DNA from: an uncultured Lysobacteraceae bacterium
GTDB taxonomy: Bacteria; Pseudomonadota; Gammaproteobacteria; Xanthomonadales; Xanthomonadaceae
Length of the DNA stretch: 64,000 nucleotides
Direction of reading: 5' to 3'
NCBI GenBank assembly: GCA_936911875.1
Contig: CAKZGB010000018.1
Coordinates: forward strand, 52,123-116,122
In this document: piece by piece, positions 43,453-52,830 of the stretch
Layout: the number at the start of each line of letters is the position of its first letter
Numbering within the stretch: the stretch's first letter is position 1
The notes under the pieces: generated by a model
The model's database searches: none
What the model was told of the DNA's origin: nothing
The model's input: the letters and a program-made list of their open reading frames with translations, nothing else
Position numbers and translations under genes: made by a program

Positions 43453-43486
43453 ACGGGGACATCGTGTTGTACGGTGTCCCCGTTTT
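43453..43486 (+). terminator. Intrinsic terminator after mrcA
   Basis: A 9-bp stem ACGGGGACA / TGTCCCCGT with a 13-nt loop is followed by TTTTC. It sits 25 nt after mrcA, ahead of the conserved unknown gene at 43518. Confidence 0.8.
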
Positions 43487-43517
43487 CATTACGGGTCGGC
43501 GCCGCCTTCGCGAGGAC

Positions 43518-44177
43518 ATGCAGATGCCCAACGCACGCCAGCACGCCATACAGCATTCGCAGACGCGAACGCGTGAGCGACGCCATCGCGTCGCTACAGA
43601 GGCCGCCAAAATTATTGCCCAGGGCGGCACCCGCGACTACTTGCAGGCCAAGCACAAAGCGGCCGAACGTCTGGGCATTTTTGATGACGCCTCGTTGCCG
43701 CGGAATACCGAAATCGAAATGGCCTTGCGCGAATATCAGCGTCTGTTTGTGACCGGCCAGGATCAGGCCTTGCAGCGCCGTCGTGAAGCCGCGGTGGAGG
43801 CCTTAAAGTTTTTCGTATCGTTTGATCCGCGCTTGGTGGGCCCCGTGCTCGAAGGTACGGCCGATCATCGTTCACCCGTGACGCTGCATGTGCATAGTGA
43901 TGAACCCGAGGCACTCGATCGCTGGCTGGATCAGCATCGTATCGATCACGAGGTGAGGTCGCGACGCATTCGCTTAGATCGGGAGCGCGAGTTCGAAGCG
44001 CCGGTTTATCGCTTTGAAGCCGACGAGCTGCCGATTGAAATCATCGCCCTGCCCGCTACCGCATTGCGGCAGGCGCCGTTGTCGGTGATTGATGAAAAGC
44101 CGATGCGTCGCGCGAATCTGGCGCAGGCGCAGGCGCTATTGGCGGATGATGAGATCACGGCGTTTTTCGGCCGCTAA
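43518..44177 (+). CDS. Conserved proteobacterial protein of unknown function
   Basis: The 219-residue soluble protein is rich in Arg and Ala. Its features are a basic N-terminal helix, AKIIAQGGTRDYLQAKHKAAERLG, then PRNTEIEMALREYQRLF and the segment FVSFDPRLVGPVLEGTAD (about 115-132), followed by alternating short beta and helix stretches ending ANLAQAQALLADDEITAFF. I believe the same pattern occurs widely in Beta- and Gammaproteobacteria under uninformative or dubious names, and the fold recalls a nucleotidyltransferase-like one, but I see no clear catalytic motif. The ATG at 43518 is one of two close candidates (the other is 43524). Confidence 0.7.
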   Translation: MQMPNARQHAIQHSQTRTRERRHRVATEAAKIIAQGGTRDYLQAKHKAAERLGIFDDASLPRNTEIEMALREYQRLFVTGQDQALQRRREAAVEALKFFVSFDPRLVGPVLEGTADHRSPVTLHVHSDEPEALDRWLDQHRIDHEVRSRRIRLDREREFEAPVYRFEADELPIEIIALPATALRQAPLSVIDEKPMRRANLAQAQALLADDEITAFFGR

Positions 44178-44189
44178 ATTCTTGCGCGC

Positions 44190-45356
44190 TTAAGCGCCTA
44201 AAAACCGTCGACCGGCCAGTGCGCACAGTGCCACCACAACGATCGGTGGCATGCGTCGCCATTGCAGCAGCAAAAAGGCCAGCACCGCCAACACGGCATG
44301 CGCTGCGCCCGGCACACCACTACTGACGACCGGGTTGATCCAGGCGGCTATCAGTAAGCCCACCACAGCCGCATTGATAACGTTGAGCGCATTGCGAACG
44401 CGCGTATTGCGACGAAGGCGCTGCCAGTACGGCAAGGTGCCGCACACCAGCAGAAACGATGGCAGGAAAATCGCAACCAGCGCCAGTACGCCGATCCACA
44501 ACTTGCCGCCGGCCGCTACACCGAGGTAAGCCGCGATGGCGAACAAGGGTCCCGGCAGTGCTTGCGCGAGACCGTAACCGGCCAGGAAACGATCGGCGTC
44601 GATCCGGCCTTCGGTTACGTGTTGAAGCAACGGCAGCACGACGTGTCCGCCACCGAACACCAGCGCGCCGGTACGGTAAAAACCGTCGGCCAGTCGGATC
44701 GGCAGCTCCTGCAATTGCGAGCCCAGCGTAGTCAGCAGAATCAGCAGCGCCACAAACAGCTGCAGGAAGGGGAAGTCGGAGCGCGAATGATCGACCGGCT
44801 CCATCGTCCAGGTTTCAGGCTCGCCACCGCGATTTGCGAACAGCCATCCGAGCAGACCGATGCCGGCAAGCACGGCCAGTTGCGCGGTTGGCGTCGGGAA
44901 CATCAGCATCAGCGTCGCCACGGCAATGGCGATGACCTTGCGCGCCGATGTGGTGCAGAGCGAACGCCACATGCTTAAGATCGCCTGCAAAACGATGGCC
45001 ACCGCCGCAATCTTGAGCCCCTGCACGATGCCGGAGTGAGCCCATTGCGGATGCCCGATCAGCAGGTAAGCAGCCGCCAACATGATGAGGGCCGAAGGCA
45101 GCGTGAAACCAAGCCATGCAAGCAAAGCACCCGGGACGCCATGAAAGCGATAACCGATCGCCATGCCGACCTGGCTGCTCGCCGGTCCCGGCAGGAACTG
45201 GCACAACGCAACGAGGTCGGCATACTCTTCGTCTGTTAGCCAATGACGGCGTTCAACGAAGGCGTGGCGGAAGTACCCCAGATGCGCAATCGGCCCGCCG
45301 AAACTCGACAGGCCGAGGCGCAAAAACAGCAGAAATAGCTGTATGCGGGTGGGCAA
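44190..45356 (-). CDS. chrA: Chromate/anion transporter ChrA
   Basis: This 388-residue membrane protein is built from two homologous halves (long-chain CHR family). The N-terminal half carries the signature LGLSSFGGPIAHLGYFRHAFVERR and CQFLPGPASSQVGMAIGYR; the second half has the matching FGGGHVVLPLLQ and LPGPLFAIAAYLG. About ten hydrophobic segments are visible. Members export chromate with protons, although many homologues have an unknown physiological anion. It lies 5 nt beyond the gltA stop on the same strand, so it may be cotranscribed with gltA. Confidence 0.93.
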   Translation of the reverse strand: MPTRIQLFLLFLRLGLSSFGGPIAHLGYFRHAFVERRHWLTDEEYADLVALCQFLPGPASSQVGMAIGYRFHGVPGALLAWLGFTLPSALIMLAAAYLLIGHPQWAHSGIVQGLKIAAVAIVLQAILSMWRSLCTTSARKVIAIAVATLMLMFPTPTAQLAVLAGIGLLGWLFANRGGEPETWTMEPVDHSRSDFPFLQLFVALLILLTTLGSQLQELPIRLADGFYRTGALVFGGGHVVLPLLQHVTEGRIDADRFLAGYGLAQALPGPLFAIAAYLGVAAGGKLWIGVLALVAIFLPSFLLVCGTLPYWQRLRRNTRVRNALNVINAAVVGLLIAAWINPVVSSGVPGAAHAVLAVLAFLLLQWRRMPPIVVVALCALAGRRFLGA

Positions 45357-45361
45357 GGGAC

Positions 45362-46657
45362 TTAGCGCTTATCGACGGGCACGTAGTCGCGGCTGACGGC
45401 GCCGGTGTAAACCTGACGCGGACGGCCAATCTTGCTTTCCGGATCCAACTGCTGTTCGAGCCAATGAGCGACCCAACCCGGGGTACGGCCAATGGCAAAC
45501 ATGACGGTGAACATTTCGACCGGAATACCCAGAGCCTTGTAAATCAGACCCGAGTAGAAGTCGACGTTCGGATACAGCTTGCGCTGCACGAAGTACTCGT
45601 CCTTGAGCGCTGCTTCTTCGAGGCGCATTGCGACTTCGAGCAGCGGATCGTTGACGTTGAGCTGAGCCAGCACTTCGTGGGTCATCTTGCGGACCAGTGC
45701 GGCGCGCGGATCGTAGTTCTTGTAGACGCGGTGACCGAAGCCCATCAGGCGGAAACCCGATTCCTTGTTCTTGGCCTTTTCAACGGCAGACGCCACGTTT
45801 TCCGGCTTGCCGATTTCCTTGAGCATCTTCAGCACGGCTTCGTTAGCGCCGCCGTGTGCAGGTCCCCACAATGCGGCAACGCCCGAGGCGACCGAGGCAT
45901 ACGGGTTGGCACCGGTGGAACCGACCAGACGCACTGTAGAAGTCGAAGCGTTCTGTTCGTGATCGGCGTGCAGAATCAGCAGCAGATCCAGTGCCTTGGC
46001 GGCGACCGGGTTCAGTTCGAATTCTTCCGAAGGCACTTCACGCAGCATGGTCAGGAAACGCGAGGCGTAATCCAGATCGTTGCGCGGGTAGCTCTTGGGG
46101 AAGCCGATCGAATGACGGTACGAAGCGGCAGCGATGGTCGGCACCTTGGCGATCAGGCGGATCGCAGCCAGGCGGCGCTGTTCCGGATCGTCGAGATCGA
46201 GATCGTTGTGGTAGATGCCCGACAGGGCGCCCAGCATAGAGATCAGCATGGCCATCGGGTGGCCATCGTGCATGAAGCCCTTGATCACCGAGTTGGCGGA
46301 CTCGTGCACCATGGTGTGGTGCGTGATTTCGTCTTCGAAGCCTTTGAATTCAGCCGGCGTCGGCAGTTCGCCGTGCATCAGCAGATAAGCGACTTCGAGG
46401 AAGTTCGAATGCTCGGCCAGCTGTTCGATCGGGTAGCCGCGATACAGCAGCACGCCTGCGTCGCCATCGATATAGGTGATGGCCGACTTGCACGATGCCG
46501 TGGCGGTGAAGCCCGGATCGTAAGTGAACATGCCGGTTTCTTTGGGCAATTTAGCAATGTCAACGCAATCGGCGCCGATGGTCGGCTTTACGACGGGCAG
46601 TTCAACTTGCTTGTCGCCTGCGCTCAAGGTCACGTTGTCGAGATGAGTTACAGCCAC
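45362..46657 (-). CDS. gltA: Citrate synthase
   Basis: Type II citrate synthase condenses oxaloacetate and acetyl-CoA. With a GTG start at 46657 the product is 431 residues, close to E. coli. The choice rests on GGAG seven nt upstream and on length; an ATG at 46735 would add 26 unrelated residues. Catalytic residues are in the signatures RGYPIEQLAEHSNFLEVAYLL, MVHESANSVIKGFMHDGHPM, LHADHEQNASTSTVRLVGS, LWGPAHGGANEAVLKM, MGFGHRVYKNYDPRA and TVMFAIGRTPGWVAHWLEQ. It is followed by chrA. Confidence 0.96.
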   Translation of the reverse strand: MAVTHLDNVTLSAGDKQVELPVVKPTIGADCVDIAKLPKETGMFTYDPGFTATASCKSAITYIDGDAGVLLYRGYPIEQLAEHSNFLEVAYLLMHGELPTPAEFKGFEDEITHHTMVHESANSVIKGFMHDGHPMAMLISMLGALSGIYHNDLDLDDPEQRRLAAIRLIAKVPTIAAASYRHSIGFPKSYPRNDLDYASRFLTMLREVPSEEFELNPVAAKALDLLLILHADHEQNASTSTVRLVGSTGANPYASVASGVAALWGPAHGGANEAVLKMLKEIGKPENVASAVEKAKNKESGFRLMGFGHRVYKNYDPRAALVRKMTHEVLAQLNVNDPLLEVAMRLEEAALKDEYFVQRKLYPNVDFYSGLIYKALGIPVEMFTVMFAIGRTPGWVAHWLEQQLDPESKIGRPRQVYTGAVSRDYVPVDKR

Positions 46658-46735
46658 TGACAGACTCCGGTTCAATGCATTTTTTACGTCCCGTATTATC
46701 GCACATCCGCCCCCGTGCGGTTTTGTTCCGGGCAC

Positions 46736-46765
46736 AAAAAAGACCGCTGTTTCCAGCGGTCTTTT
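46736..46765. terminator. Bidirectional intrinsic terminator between rpmE2 and gltA
   Basis: A perfect 12-bp palindrome AAAAGACCGCTG / CAGCGGTCTTTT with a TTTC loop is flanked by A and T runs on both sides. It terminates the minus-strand rpmE2 transcript before the gltA promoter region and could also work in the other direction. Confidence 0.9.
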
Positions 46766-46790
46766 GTATCACGAACAGCGGAAGCGGGGC

Positions 46791-47042
46791 TTACTTGCCG
46801 TAGCGCTTACGGAACTTGTCCACGCGGCCAGTGGTGTCGACGATCGAGTGCTTGCCCGTATAGAACGGATGCGAAGCCGACGAAATGTCCACCTTGATCA
46901 GCGGGTACTCGTTGCCGTCTTCCCACTTGATCGATTCTTTAGCCGTGGTGGCGAGATTCGAGCGCGTCAGGAAGGAGAAGTCGGTCGTCACGTCTTGGAA
47001 GACCACTTCGCGGTATTCGGGATGGATGCCTTCTTTTGCCAT
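46791..47042 (-). CDS. rpmE2: Ribosomal protein L31 type B
   Basis: The 83-residue L31 lacks the four-cysteine zinc site, placing it in the type B group (KEGIHPEYREVVFQDVTTDFSFLTRSNL, KWEDGNEYPLIKVDISSASHPFYTGK, GRVDKFRKRYGK). Many bacteria use the zinc-free form as the replacement under zinc limitation; others have it as the only L31. The ATG at 47042 is used; a second possible start is at 47054 (MVFAM). No strong Shine-Dalgarno is seen. The terminator downstream is excellent. Confidence 0.93.
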   Translation of the reverse strand: MAKEGIHPEYREVVFQDVTTDFSFLTRSNLATTAKESIKWEDGNEYPLIKVDISSASHPFYTGKHSIVDTTGRVDKFRKRYGK

Positions 47043-47128
47043 GGCAAACACCATTCGGTTAAAGTGAAAGACGGCTATTGTACCGAGGATTCGGGGGTTC
47101 CGCAAGCCCTAGGCACAGAAAGTGTCTT

Positions 47129-48064
47129 TTAGCCCGCCAGAGCCCGTTTGACCCGCGCAAAATAGACGCCGGTATCCACTTCCAGCGCGATTTGGACGTT
47201 GTCCGCGCGGCCCGTCTGGCGGTTCCAGTCGATTACCGTCGCCCCACGGGTCCATTCGCCGCGGGTCTCGACCATCAGGGGCCGGCGTTCCGTGCGTAGG
47301 GCCGCAGCGGGTTCCAGCGCCACCGTCATGGCCAGCGAATCGGCCGAGTGCCAATCGCCAAAGCCACGCAACGATTTTGCCCAGTCGCGGGTACGGCGTG
47401 AAATCAGCTCATAGAAGCGTGCCGCCTCACTGTCCTGTTCCAACCAGGCTTCGACTTGGTCGTGCGGCAAGCCGTGCGCCATCGTGGCTTCCCAATCGAC
47501 CAGCTCCGTCATGGGGAAGGCATCAAACACAACCTTAGCCGCCTCGGGATCGAACGCAATGTTGAACTCTGCAGCCGGCGTCAGATTGCCGTGCGCCGTA
47601 ACGGCACCACCCATCACCACAAAGCGCGCAATGCGTTGCGGCAAAGTCGGATCGAGCTTGAGTGCGGCGGCGATATTGGTCAGCGGACCTAATGCCACTA
47701 ACAGCAGCTCGCCTTTGTACTCATGCGACAGACGCAGGATGGCTTGCACCGCATGCTCATCGTGCACGGTGCCGTTGGCCTTCGGGTAATTCACATCACC
47801 AAAACCATCGGCGCCATGGACATCGGCCGCATCGGGCGAAGGATGCACGAGCGGCGCATCGCAACCTTTAAATACAGGCACTTGCGGCGCACCGCCGACT
47901 TCGACCAGCTTGAGCGCATTGGCGACGGTGTGCTGCAAGCCGACATTGCCGGCCGCTACTGTCAGACCTACGACTTGGACGGACGGCTCGTTGAGTGCCA
48001 TCAGGATCGCGAGGGCATCATCGACGCCGGGATCCGTATCAATCAGCAAAGGAATTTTCGACAT
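47129..48064 (-). CDS. Nucleoside hydrolase (IU-nucleoside hydrolase family)
   Basis: The 311-residue hydrolase removes the base from ribonucleosides. The calcium-binding motif DTDPGVDDALAIL is at the N-terminus, and the conserved MGGAVTAHGNLTPAAEFNIAFDPEAAKVVF and an Asp in the last third (FGDWHSADSLAM) complete the site. The ATG at 48064 gives the standard MSKIPLLIDTDPG start. It follows recG by 25 nt on the same strand and may be its last cotranscribed gene. Base preference (purine or pyrimidine) is not told by the sequence. Confidence 0.92.
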   Translation of the reverse strand: MSKIPLLIDTDPGVDDALAILMALNEPSVQVVGLTVAAGNVGLQHTVANALKLVEVGGAPQVPVFKGCDAPLVHPSPDAADVHGADGFGDVNYPKANGTVHDEHAVQAILRLSHEYKGELLLVALGPLTNIAAALKLDPTLPQRIARFVVMGGAVTAHGNLTPAAEFNIAFDPEAAKVVFDAFPMTELVDWEATMAHGLPHDQVEAWLEQDSEAARFYELISRRTRDWAKSLRGFGDWHSADSLAMTVALEPAAALRTERRPLMVETRGEWTRGATVIDWNRQTGRADNVQIALEVDTGVYFARVKRALAG

Positions 48065-48089
48065 CGCCCTAGTGTATCGCAGCCCGGTT

Positions 48090-50159
48090 TTACGCTTGCG
48101 CGTAACGCAGCGAGGAACCGATCCAACGCTGCAGCAGTCGGTCCACCACCGGGGCATCGTGTGTCATCAGTTCTTGCGCTACCTGCTGCACCACCGGCAA
48201 CAGATCGGCATCACGCATCAGATCCGCGAAGCGGAAGCCGGCCAGTCCCGTTTGCCGCGTGCCGAGAATTTCACCGGGGCCGCGTAATTCCAGATCCTGA
48301 CGGGCAATGACAAAGCCGTCGTTAGTCTCGCGCATGACCTGCAAACGCTGCCGCGCCATCGCCGATAGCGGCGCGCGGAACATCAGTACGCAATCACTGA
48401 TCGCGCTGCCCCGCCCCACACGTCCGCGCAACTGATGCAGCTGTGCCAGACCCAAGCGCTCGGCATTCTCGATCACCATCAGCGAGGCATTGGGCACGTC
48501 CACTCCGACTTCGATCACTGTCGTTGCGACCAGCACGTCGAGTCCGTGATTTTTGAAGGCCTGCATGACCGTCTGCTTTTCCGCAGGTTTCATCCGGCCA
48601 TGCACCAGGCCGATGCGCAAACGGGGCGCCTGTTTTTGCAGCTCGGCATAAGCGGCCTCCGCGGCCTGCGCTTCGATCTCGTCGCTTTCCTCGATTAGTG
48701 TGCAGACCCAATAGGCCTGACGTCCTTGCGCACATGCATCGATCAGTCGCTGGATCAGCTCATCGCGACGGGAATCCGGCAGCACTACCGTGCGCACGGG
48801 TGTTCTCCCGGGCGGCAGTTCGTCGATCGAGCTGACATCCAAATCGGCGTAGGCCGTCATCGCCAAAGTGCGCGGAATCGGCGTGGCCGTCATCACCAGC
48901 TGATGCGCAGTGGATTCGTCGGTGGACCCTTTATCGCGTAGCGCCAAACGCTGATGCACACCGAAACGATGCTGCTCATCGACAATCACCAACGCCAGGT
49001 TAGCGAACTCAACGCCCTGCTGCATGAGTGCGTGCGTGCCGACCACCACTTGCGCCTCACCACCGGCAATGCGCTGCAATGCCTGCTCGCGCTTGCGACC
49101 GGTGATCTTGCCCGCCAACCATTCGACCGTGATGCCCATCGGTTCCAGCCATTGCGCAAAATTGCGCAGATGCTGTTCTGCCAGCAATTCCGTGGGCGCC
49201 ATCACGGCAACCTGCCGCTGCTTGGCCACAGCAAACAACGCACTCAATGCCGCCACGATGGTCTTCCCGGAGCCGACATCGCCCTGCAAAAGTCGGAGCA
49301 TTGGCGTATCACCGCTCAGATCTTTAGAGATCTCACCGAGCACGCGTTGCTGCGCTCCGGTCAGCTGATACGGAAGTTGCTGCAGCAGCTGTTCGGCCAA
49401 GCGCGAATCATTCAATACCGGCGCCTTCTTAGACTGCTGCGACAGACGTTGGCGGCGCAGACTCAAATGATGCGCAAGCAACTCCTCGAATGCGAGACGC
49501 TGTTGCGCCGGATGCTGACCGTCTTTAATGGCGCTGACATCGGTGCCCACCGGCGGATGATGCACAAACAGCAACGCTTCACGCAGCGTCGGCAGTTGCA
49601 GCTCACGTGAAATGTGAGTCGGCAACAGCTCCAACGCTCCGCCGGCGGGCAGTCGCTTGAGCGCCTGCTCTACCCAGCCGCGTACCGTGGCAGGTCCGGC
49701 ACCCTCGAGTTCCGGATACACGGGCAACAGACGGTCACCCAACACCACCTGTTCGTGATCGCCCAGCAGCCGATACGCCGGATGCACAAAATCACGCCCC
49801 AGCAAGCGAACGCGTGGGGCGCCGTAAACTAGCACCCTCGCACCCTCGCGGAACGAACGCCGTTGCGCCTCATTGAAATGGAAGAACCGCAAAGTGACAC
49901 GGTCACCCTGCTCATCAACCGTTTCGATCAGCAATTGCTGCCGACCGCGAAACACCCGCTCCGCCGATTGAATGGTGAGCAGCACTTGCGCCGGAATACC
50001 ATCGCGCAATCCCCTGACCGAGGTCAGTTGCGTGCGATCCTCGTAACCGCGTGGCAGGAAGAACCACAAGTCCGACAGTTCGCGGATATCCTGAGCCGCC
50101 AGGCGCTCCAGCACCTTGGGCCCGATTCCGCGCAATGCGCCAAGCGAGGCGCCGGCCAT
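48090..50159 (-). CDS. recG: ATP-dependent DNA helicase RecG
   Basis: RecG reverses stalled replication forks and migrates Holliday junctions. The 689-residue length is normal. It has an N-terminal wedge (OB) domain (LSDLWFFLPRGYEDRT, about 30-160), the helicase core with Walker A LLQGDVGSGKTIVA, Walker B VDEQHRFGV, motif III TATPIPRTLAM, motif VI VGRGSAISDC. It begins 3 nt after the ridA stop, in the gmk-rpoZ-spoT-ridA-recG order similar to that in E. coli, where trmH sits in place of ridA. Confidence 0.96.
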   Translation of the reverse strand: MAGASLGALRGIGPKVLERLAAQDIRELSDLWFFLPRGYEDRTQLTSVRGLRDGIPAQVLLTIQSAERVFRGRQQLLIETVDEQGDRVTLRFFHFNEAQRRSFREGARVLVYGAPRVRLLGRDFVHPAYRLLGDHEQVVLGDRLLPVYPELEGAGPATVRGWVEQALKRLPAGGALELLPTHISRELQLPTLREALLFVHHPPVGTDVSAIKDGQHPAQQRLAFEELLAHHLSLRRQRLSQQSKKAPVLNDSRLAEQLLQQLPYQLTGAQQRVLGEISKDLSGDTPMLRLLQGDVGSGKTIVAALSALFAVAKQRQVAVMAPTELLAEQHLRNFAQWLEPMGITVEWLAGKITGRKREQALQRIAGGEAQVVVGTHALMQQGVEFANLALVIVDEQHRFGVHQRLALRDKGSTDESTAHQLVMTATPIPRTLAMTAYADLDVSSIDELPPGRTPVRTVVLPDSRRDELIQRLIDACAQGRQAYWVCTLIEESDEIEAQAAEAAYAELQKQAPRLRIGLVHGRMKPAEKQTVMQAFKNHGLDVLVATTVIEVGVDVPNASLMVIENAERLGLAQLHQLRGRVGRGSAISDCVLMFRAPLSAMARQRLQVMRETNDGFVIARQDLELRGPGEILGTRQTGLAGFRFADLMRDADLLPVVQQVAQELMTHDAPVVDRLLQRWIGSSLRYAQA

Positions 50160-50162
50160 GCC

Positions 50163-50549
50163 TTACTCGAGAACGAGAATGCCGTCCACTTCGAACTGCA
50201 CGCCACGCGGCAATGCAGACACCTCGACCGTGGAACGTGCGGGATACGGCGCATCAAAATACTCGGCCATCACCGAGTTGACCGCCGCAAAGTCACCCAA
50301 GTTGGTCAGAAACAGACCGAGCTTGACCACATCCTTGAGTGAACCGCCGGCCGCCTCACACACCGCCTGGAAATTGTCGAAGGCACGACGGGCTTGCGCG
50401 CTGATGTCGCCTTCGATCACGAGACCCGTTTCCGGATCTAACGGGATGCAGCCCGACAGGTACACCGTATTGCCGACGCGCACAGCCTGCGAATACGGGC
50501 CGATGGCAGCGGGTGCATTGGCGGTTTGGATGATTTCTTTGTTGGCCAT
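50163..50549 (-). CDS. ridA: RidA-family enamine/imine deaminase
   Basis: This 128-residue trimeric protein hydrolyses reactive enamine intermediates made by PLP enzymes such as threonine dehydratase. The signature is AIGPYSQAVRVGNTVYLSG, GGSLKDVVKLGLFLTNLGDFAAVN and the catalytic Arg in YPARSTVEVSALP. It has the usual length and lies between spoT and recG, with 2-nt and 3-nt gaps, so it is tightly coupled in the operon. Its presence here in place of trmH is a variation seen in other Gammaproteobacteria. Confidence 0.95.
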   Translation of the reverse strand: MANKEIIQTANAPAAIGPYSQAVRVGNTVYLSGCIPLDPETGLVIEGDISAQARRAFDNFQAVCEAAGGSLKDVVKLGLFLTNLGDFAAVNSVMAEYFDAPYPARSTVEVSALPRGVQFEVDGILVLE

Positions 50550-50551
50550 GT

Positions 50552-52732
50552 TCAGATCCGGTTGATGCCCAGCACCACTTTAAGGCGGCGCAGGCGACGA
50601 ATGATATCCGCAAGATGTTTACGGTCGCGCACTTCGATCGCGAAACGGACGATACCAACCAGCGAATCGCGATCGACATACTCGACGCGGTCGATGTTGG
50701 AATCGGCCTCGGCAATGGCTGCCGCAACCTGCGCCAGGGCACCCTGACGGTTATCGAGCTCCATGCGCAGGGCCACAGTATAGTCACCGACAACCTTGCG
50801 ATCCCAGCCGACGTTGACCCAACGCTCGGGATGTTTGCGATAGTCGGGCACGTTGGCGCAATCGATACGGTGCACCACAATGCCCTTGCCCGCCGTATGG
50901 AAACCCATCACTTCATCGCCGGGGATCGGCGTGCAGCACGAGGCAAAACTAATGACATTGCGCTCGGTACCGTTGATCAGCAGACGGTCGCGCGGAATGT
51001 TGATCGGCTTGCCATCGACACCGGACTGCTCCGCAGGCGTCTGCTGCACCAGCGAGGACGCAACGAGCGACGGCAACCAGTTGCCCAGCGCAATCTCGGC
51101 GAGCAACGCCTCGAGCCGATGCATTTTGTTGTCCTGCAGATACGCCTCGAGTCGTCCTGCGGGAATGCGTTCAATCGAACTGCCCAACTGTTCGAGCGCA
51201 CGATCGAGCATGCGGTGTCCGATCTCGATGGCATCTTCGTGCTCGAGTTGCTTGAGCTGCTGACGGATGGCGGTGCGGGCTTTACCCGTGACGACAAACT
51301 CCAGCCATTGCGGCTTGGGGATCGAGGCCGGTGTGGTCACAATCTCAACACGGTCACCGTTACTTAACTGCGTGCGCAGCGGCGACAGCTTGCCGTTGAT
51401 GCGCGCGGTAACGGCGTGATTGCCGACATCGGTATGCACCATGTACGCGAAATCGAGCGCCGTGGCATTGCGCGGCAAGCTCAGAATGTCGCCCTTGGGT
51501 GAGAACACGTAGACCTCTTCCTGGAACAGATCGATCTTGACGCTCTCGTAAAACTCGACCGACGACTGCGTGTTGCGCTGATCGCTGAGCAGCGATTCGA
51601 TCCAGTTGCGGGCCCGCATTTCTGCCGAACTCTGATGACCGCCCTCTTTATAAGTCCAGTGCGCAGCAATCCCACGCTCGGCAACGACATCCATTTCCTC
51701 GGTGCGGATCTGCACCTCGACGTGCGCGCCATAAGGACCGAACAGCACTGTGTGCAAGGACTGATAACCGTTACCCTTAGGGATGGCAATAAAGTCACGG
51801 AACCGCGTGTCCACCGGCTTGTACAGCGAATGCACTACGCCCAGCGCGTGATAACAATCCGCCACACTGCGCATCACAAGACGGAAACCGAACACATCCA
51901 TCACTTGTGCAAAGGTTTTATGCTCGACGCGCATCTTGGTGTAGATGCTCCACGGCGATTTGACGCGACTGATCAGACGGTGCTGCAGTTTTTCACGGGC
52001 TAAACGCTGCGCCAGCGACGATTCGATCTGCACCATGGCCTCACGACGCACTACCGGCTGCGAGCGAATGCGCTTTTGCAGTACCGCGTGGCGCCAAGGA
52101 TGCATGGCCTTAAAGCCCAAGTCCTGCAGCTCGGCCTTGAACAGGTTCATACCCAGACGCTGCGCAATAGGTGCGTACACCTCGAGCGTTTCGCGCGCGA
52201 TGCGTTGTCGGGCCTCGGCACTTTGCGCGCCTAACGTGCGCATGTTGTGCAGACGATCGGCGAGCTTGATCAGGATCACGCGCAAGTCCTGCGCGATCGC
52301 CAGCATCATCTTGCGGAAGCTCTCGGCCGTCGCCTCATGCCGGTCTTTGAACTGGAGTTTGTCGAGCTTGGTGACGCCTTCGACAATGTGGGCAACATCC
52401 TCACCGAACTCACGGGCCAGATCGTCACGCGTAATCGGCGTGTCCTCGATCGTGTCGTGCAGGATGGCCGCGATGAGACTGTCGGCATCCAGACCCTGCT
52501 CGGCCAGAATCCCGGCAACCGCAACCGGATGCGTAATGTAGGGCTCGCCCGATTTGCGCATTTGCCCGACATGAGCCGACGCACCAATCTCATAGGCGCG
52601 ACGCAGACGCTTGAGCTGATCTTTGCCCAGATAGGCGGCGGCGCGTTCCAGATCGAGCACGTATTCCGGCACGGCCGCAGACGGCGGCGATGGCGCTACC
52701 GGCGTGGTCAGAATCGGCTCGATCGAAGTCAT
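50552..52732 (-). CDS. spoT: Bifunctional (p)ppGpp synthetase/hydrolase
   Basis: The 726-residue stringent-response enzyme has an HD hydrolase domain (AILHDTIEDTPITRDDL and KLADRLHNMRTLG intact), a synthetase domain with VFGFRLVMRSVADCYHALG and TRFRDFIAIPKGNGYQSLHT, a TGS domain, a helical region and a C-terminal ACT domain. The RFRD motif is basic, as in bifunctional SpoT rather than the acidic motif of RelA. The ATG at 52732 lies only 14 nt after the rpoZ terminator hairpin U tract. No clear ribosome site is seen. It is followed immediately by ridA. Confidence 0.95.
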   Translation of the reverse strand: MTSIEPILTTPVAPSPPSAAVPEYVLDLERAAAYLGKDQLKRLRRAYEIGASAHVGQMRKSGEPYITHPVAVAGILAEQGLDADSLIAAILHDTIEDTPITRDDLAREFGEDVAHIVEGVTKLDKLQFKDRHEATAESFRKMMLAIAQDLRVILIKLADRLHNMRTLGAQSAEARQRIARETLEVYAPIAQRLGMNLFKAELQDLGFKAMHPWRHAVLQKRIRSQPVVRREAMVQIESSLAQRLAREKLQHRLISRVKSPWSIYTKMRVEHKTFAQVMDVFGFRLVMRSVADCYHALGVVHSLYKPVDTRFRDFIAIPKGNGYQSLHTVLFGPYGAHVEVQIRTEEMDVVAERGIAAHWTYKEGGHQSSAEMRARNWIESLLSDQRNTQSSVEFYESVKIDLFQEEVYVFSPKGDILSLPRNATALDFAYMVHTDVGNHAVTARINGKLSPLRTQLSNGDRVEIVTTPASIPKPQWLEFVVTGKARTAIRQQLKQLEHEDAIEIGHRMLDRALEQLGSSIERIPAGRLEAYLQDNKMHRLEALLAEIALGNWLPSLVASSLVQQTPAEQSGVDGKPINIPRDRLLINGTERNVISFASCCTPIPGDEVMGFHTAGKGIVVHRIDCANVPDYRKHPERWVNVGWDRKVVGDYTVALRMELDNRQGALAQVAAAIAEADSNIDRVEYVDRDSLVGIVRFAIEVRDRKHLADIIRRLRRLKVVLGINRI

Positions 52733-52745
52733 ATCTAAGGTTAAC

Positions 52746-52776
52746 AAAAAAGGCCCTGATGACACATCAGGGCCTT
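52746..52776 (-). terminator. Strong intrinsic terminator or attenuator between rpoZ and spoT
   Basis: A perfect 12-bp stem AAGGCCCTGATG / CATCAGGGCCTT with a 3-nt loop is followed on the minus strand by five U. It ends 13 nt before the spoT ATG, so spoT translation requires read-through, a promoter hidden in this short space, or anti-termination. The site separates the rpoZ message from the rest of the operon. Confidence 0.85.
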
Positions 52777-52830
52777 AGTACCATGCAATGCAATTCAAGC
52801 CGGCTTACATTCCGGCTCGAGACATCGAAA

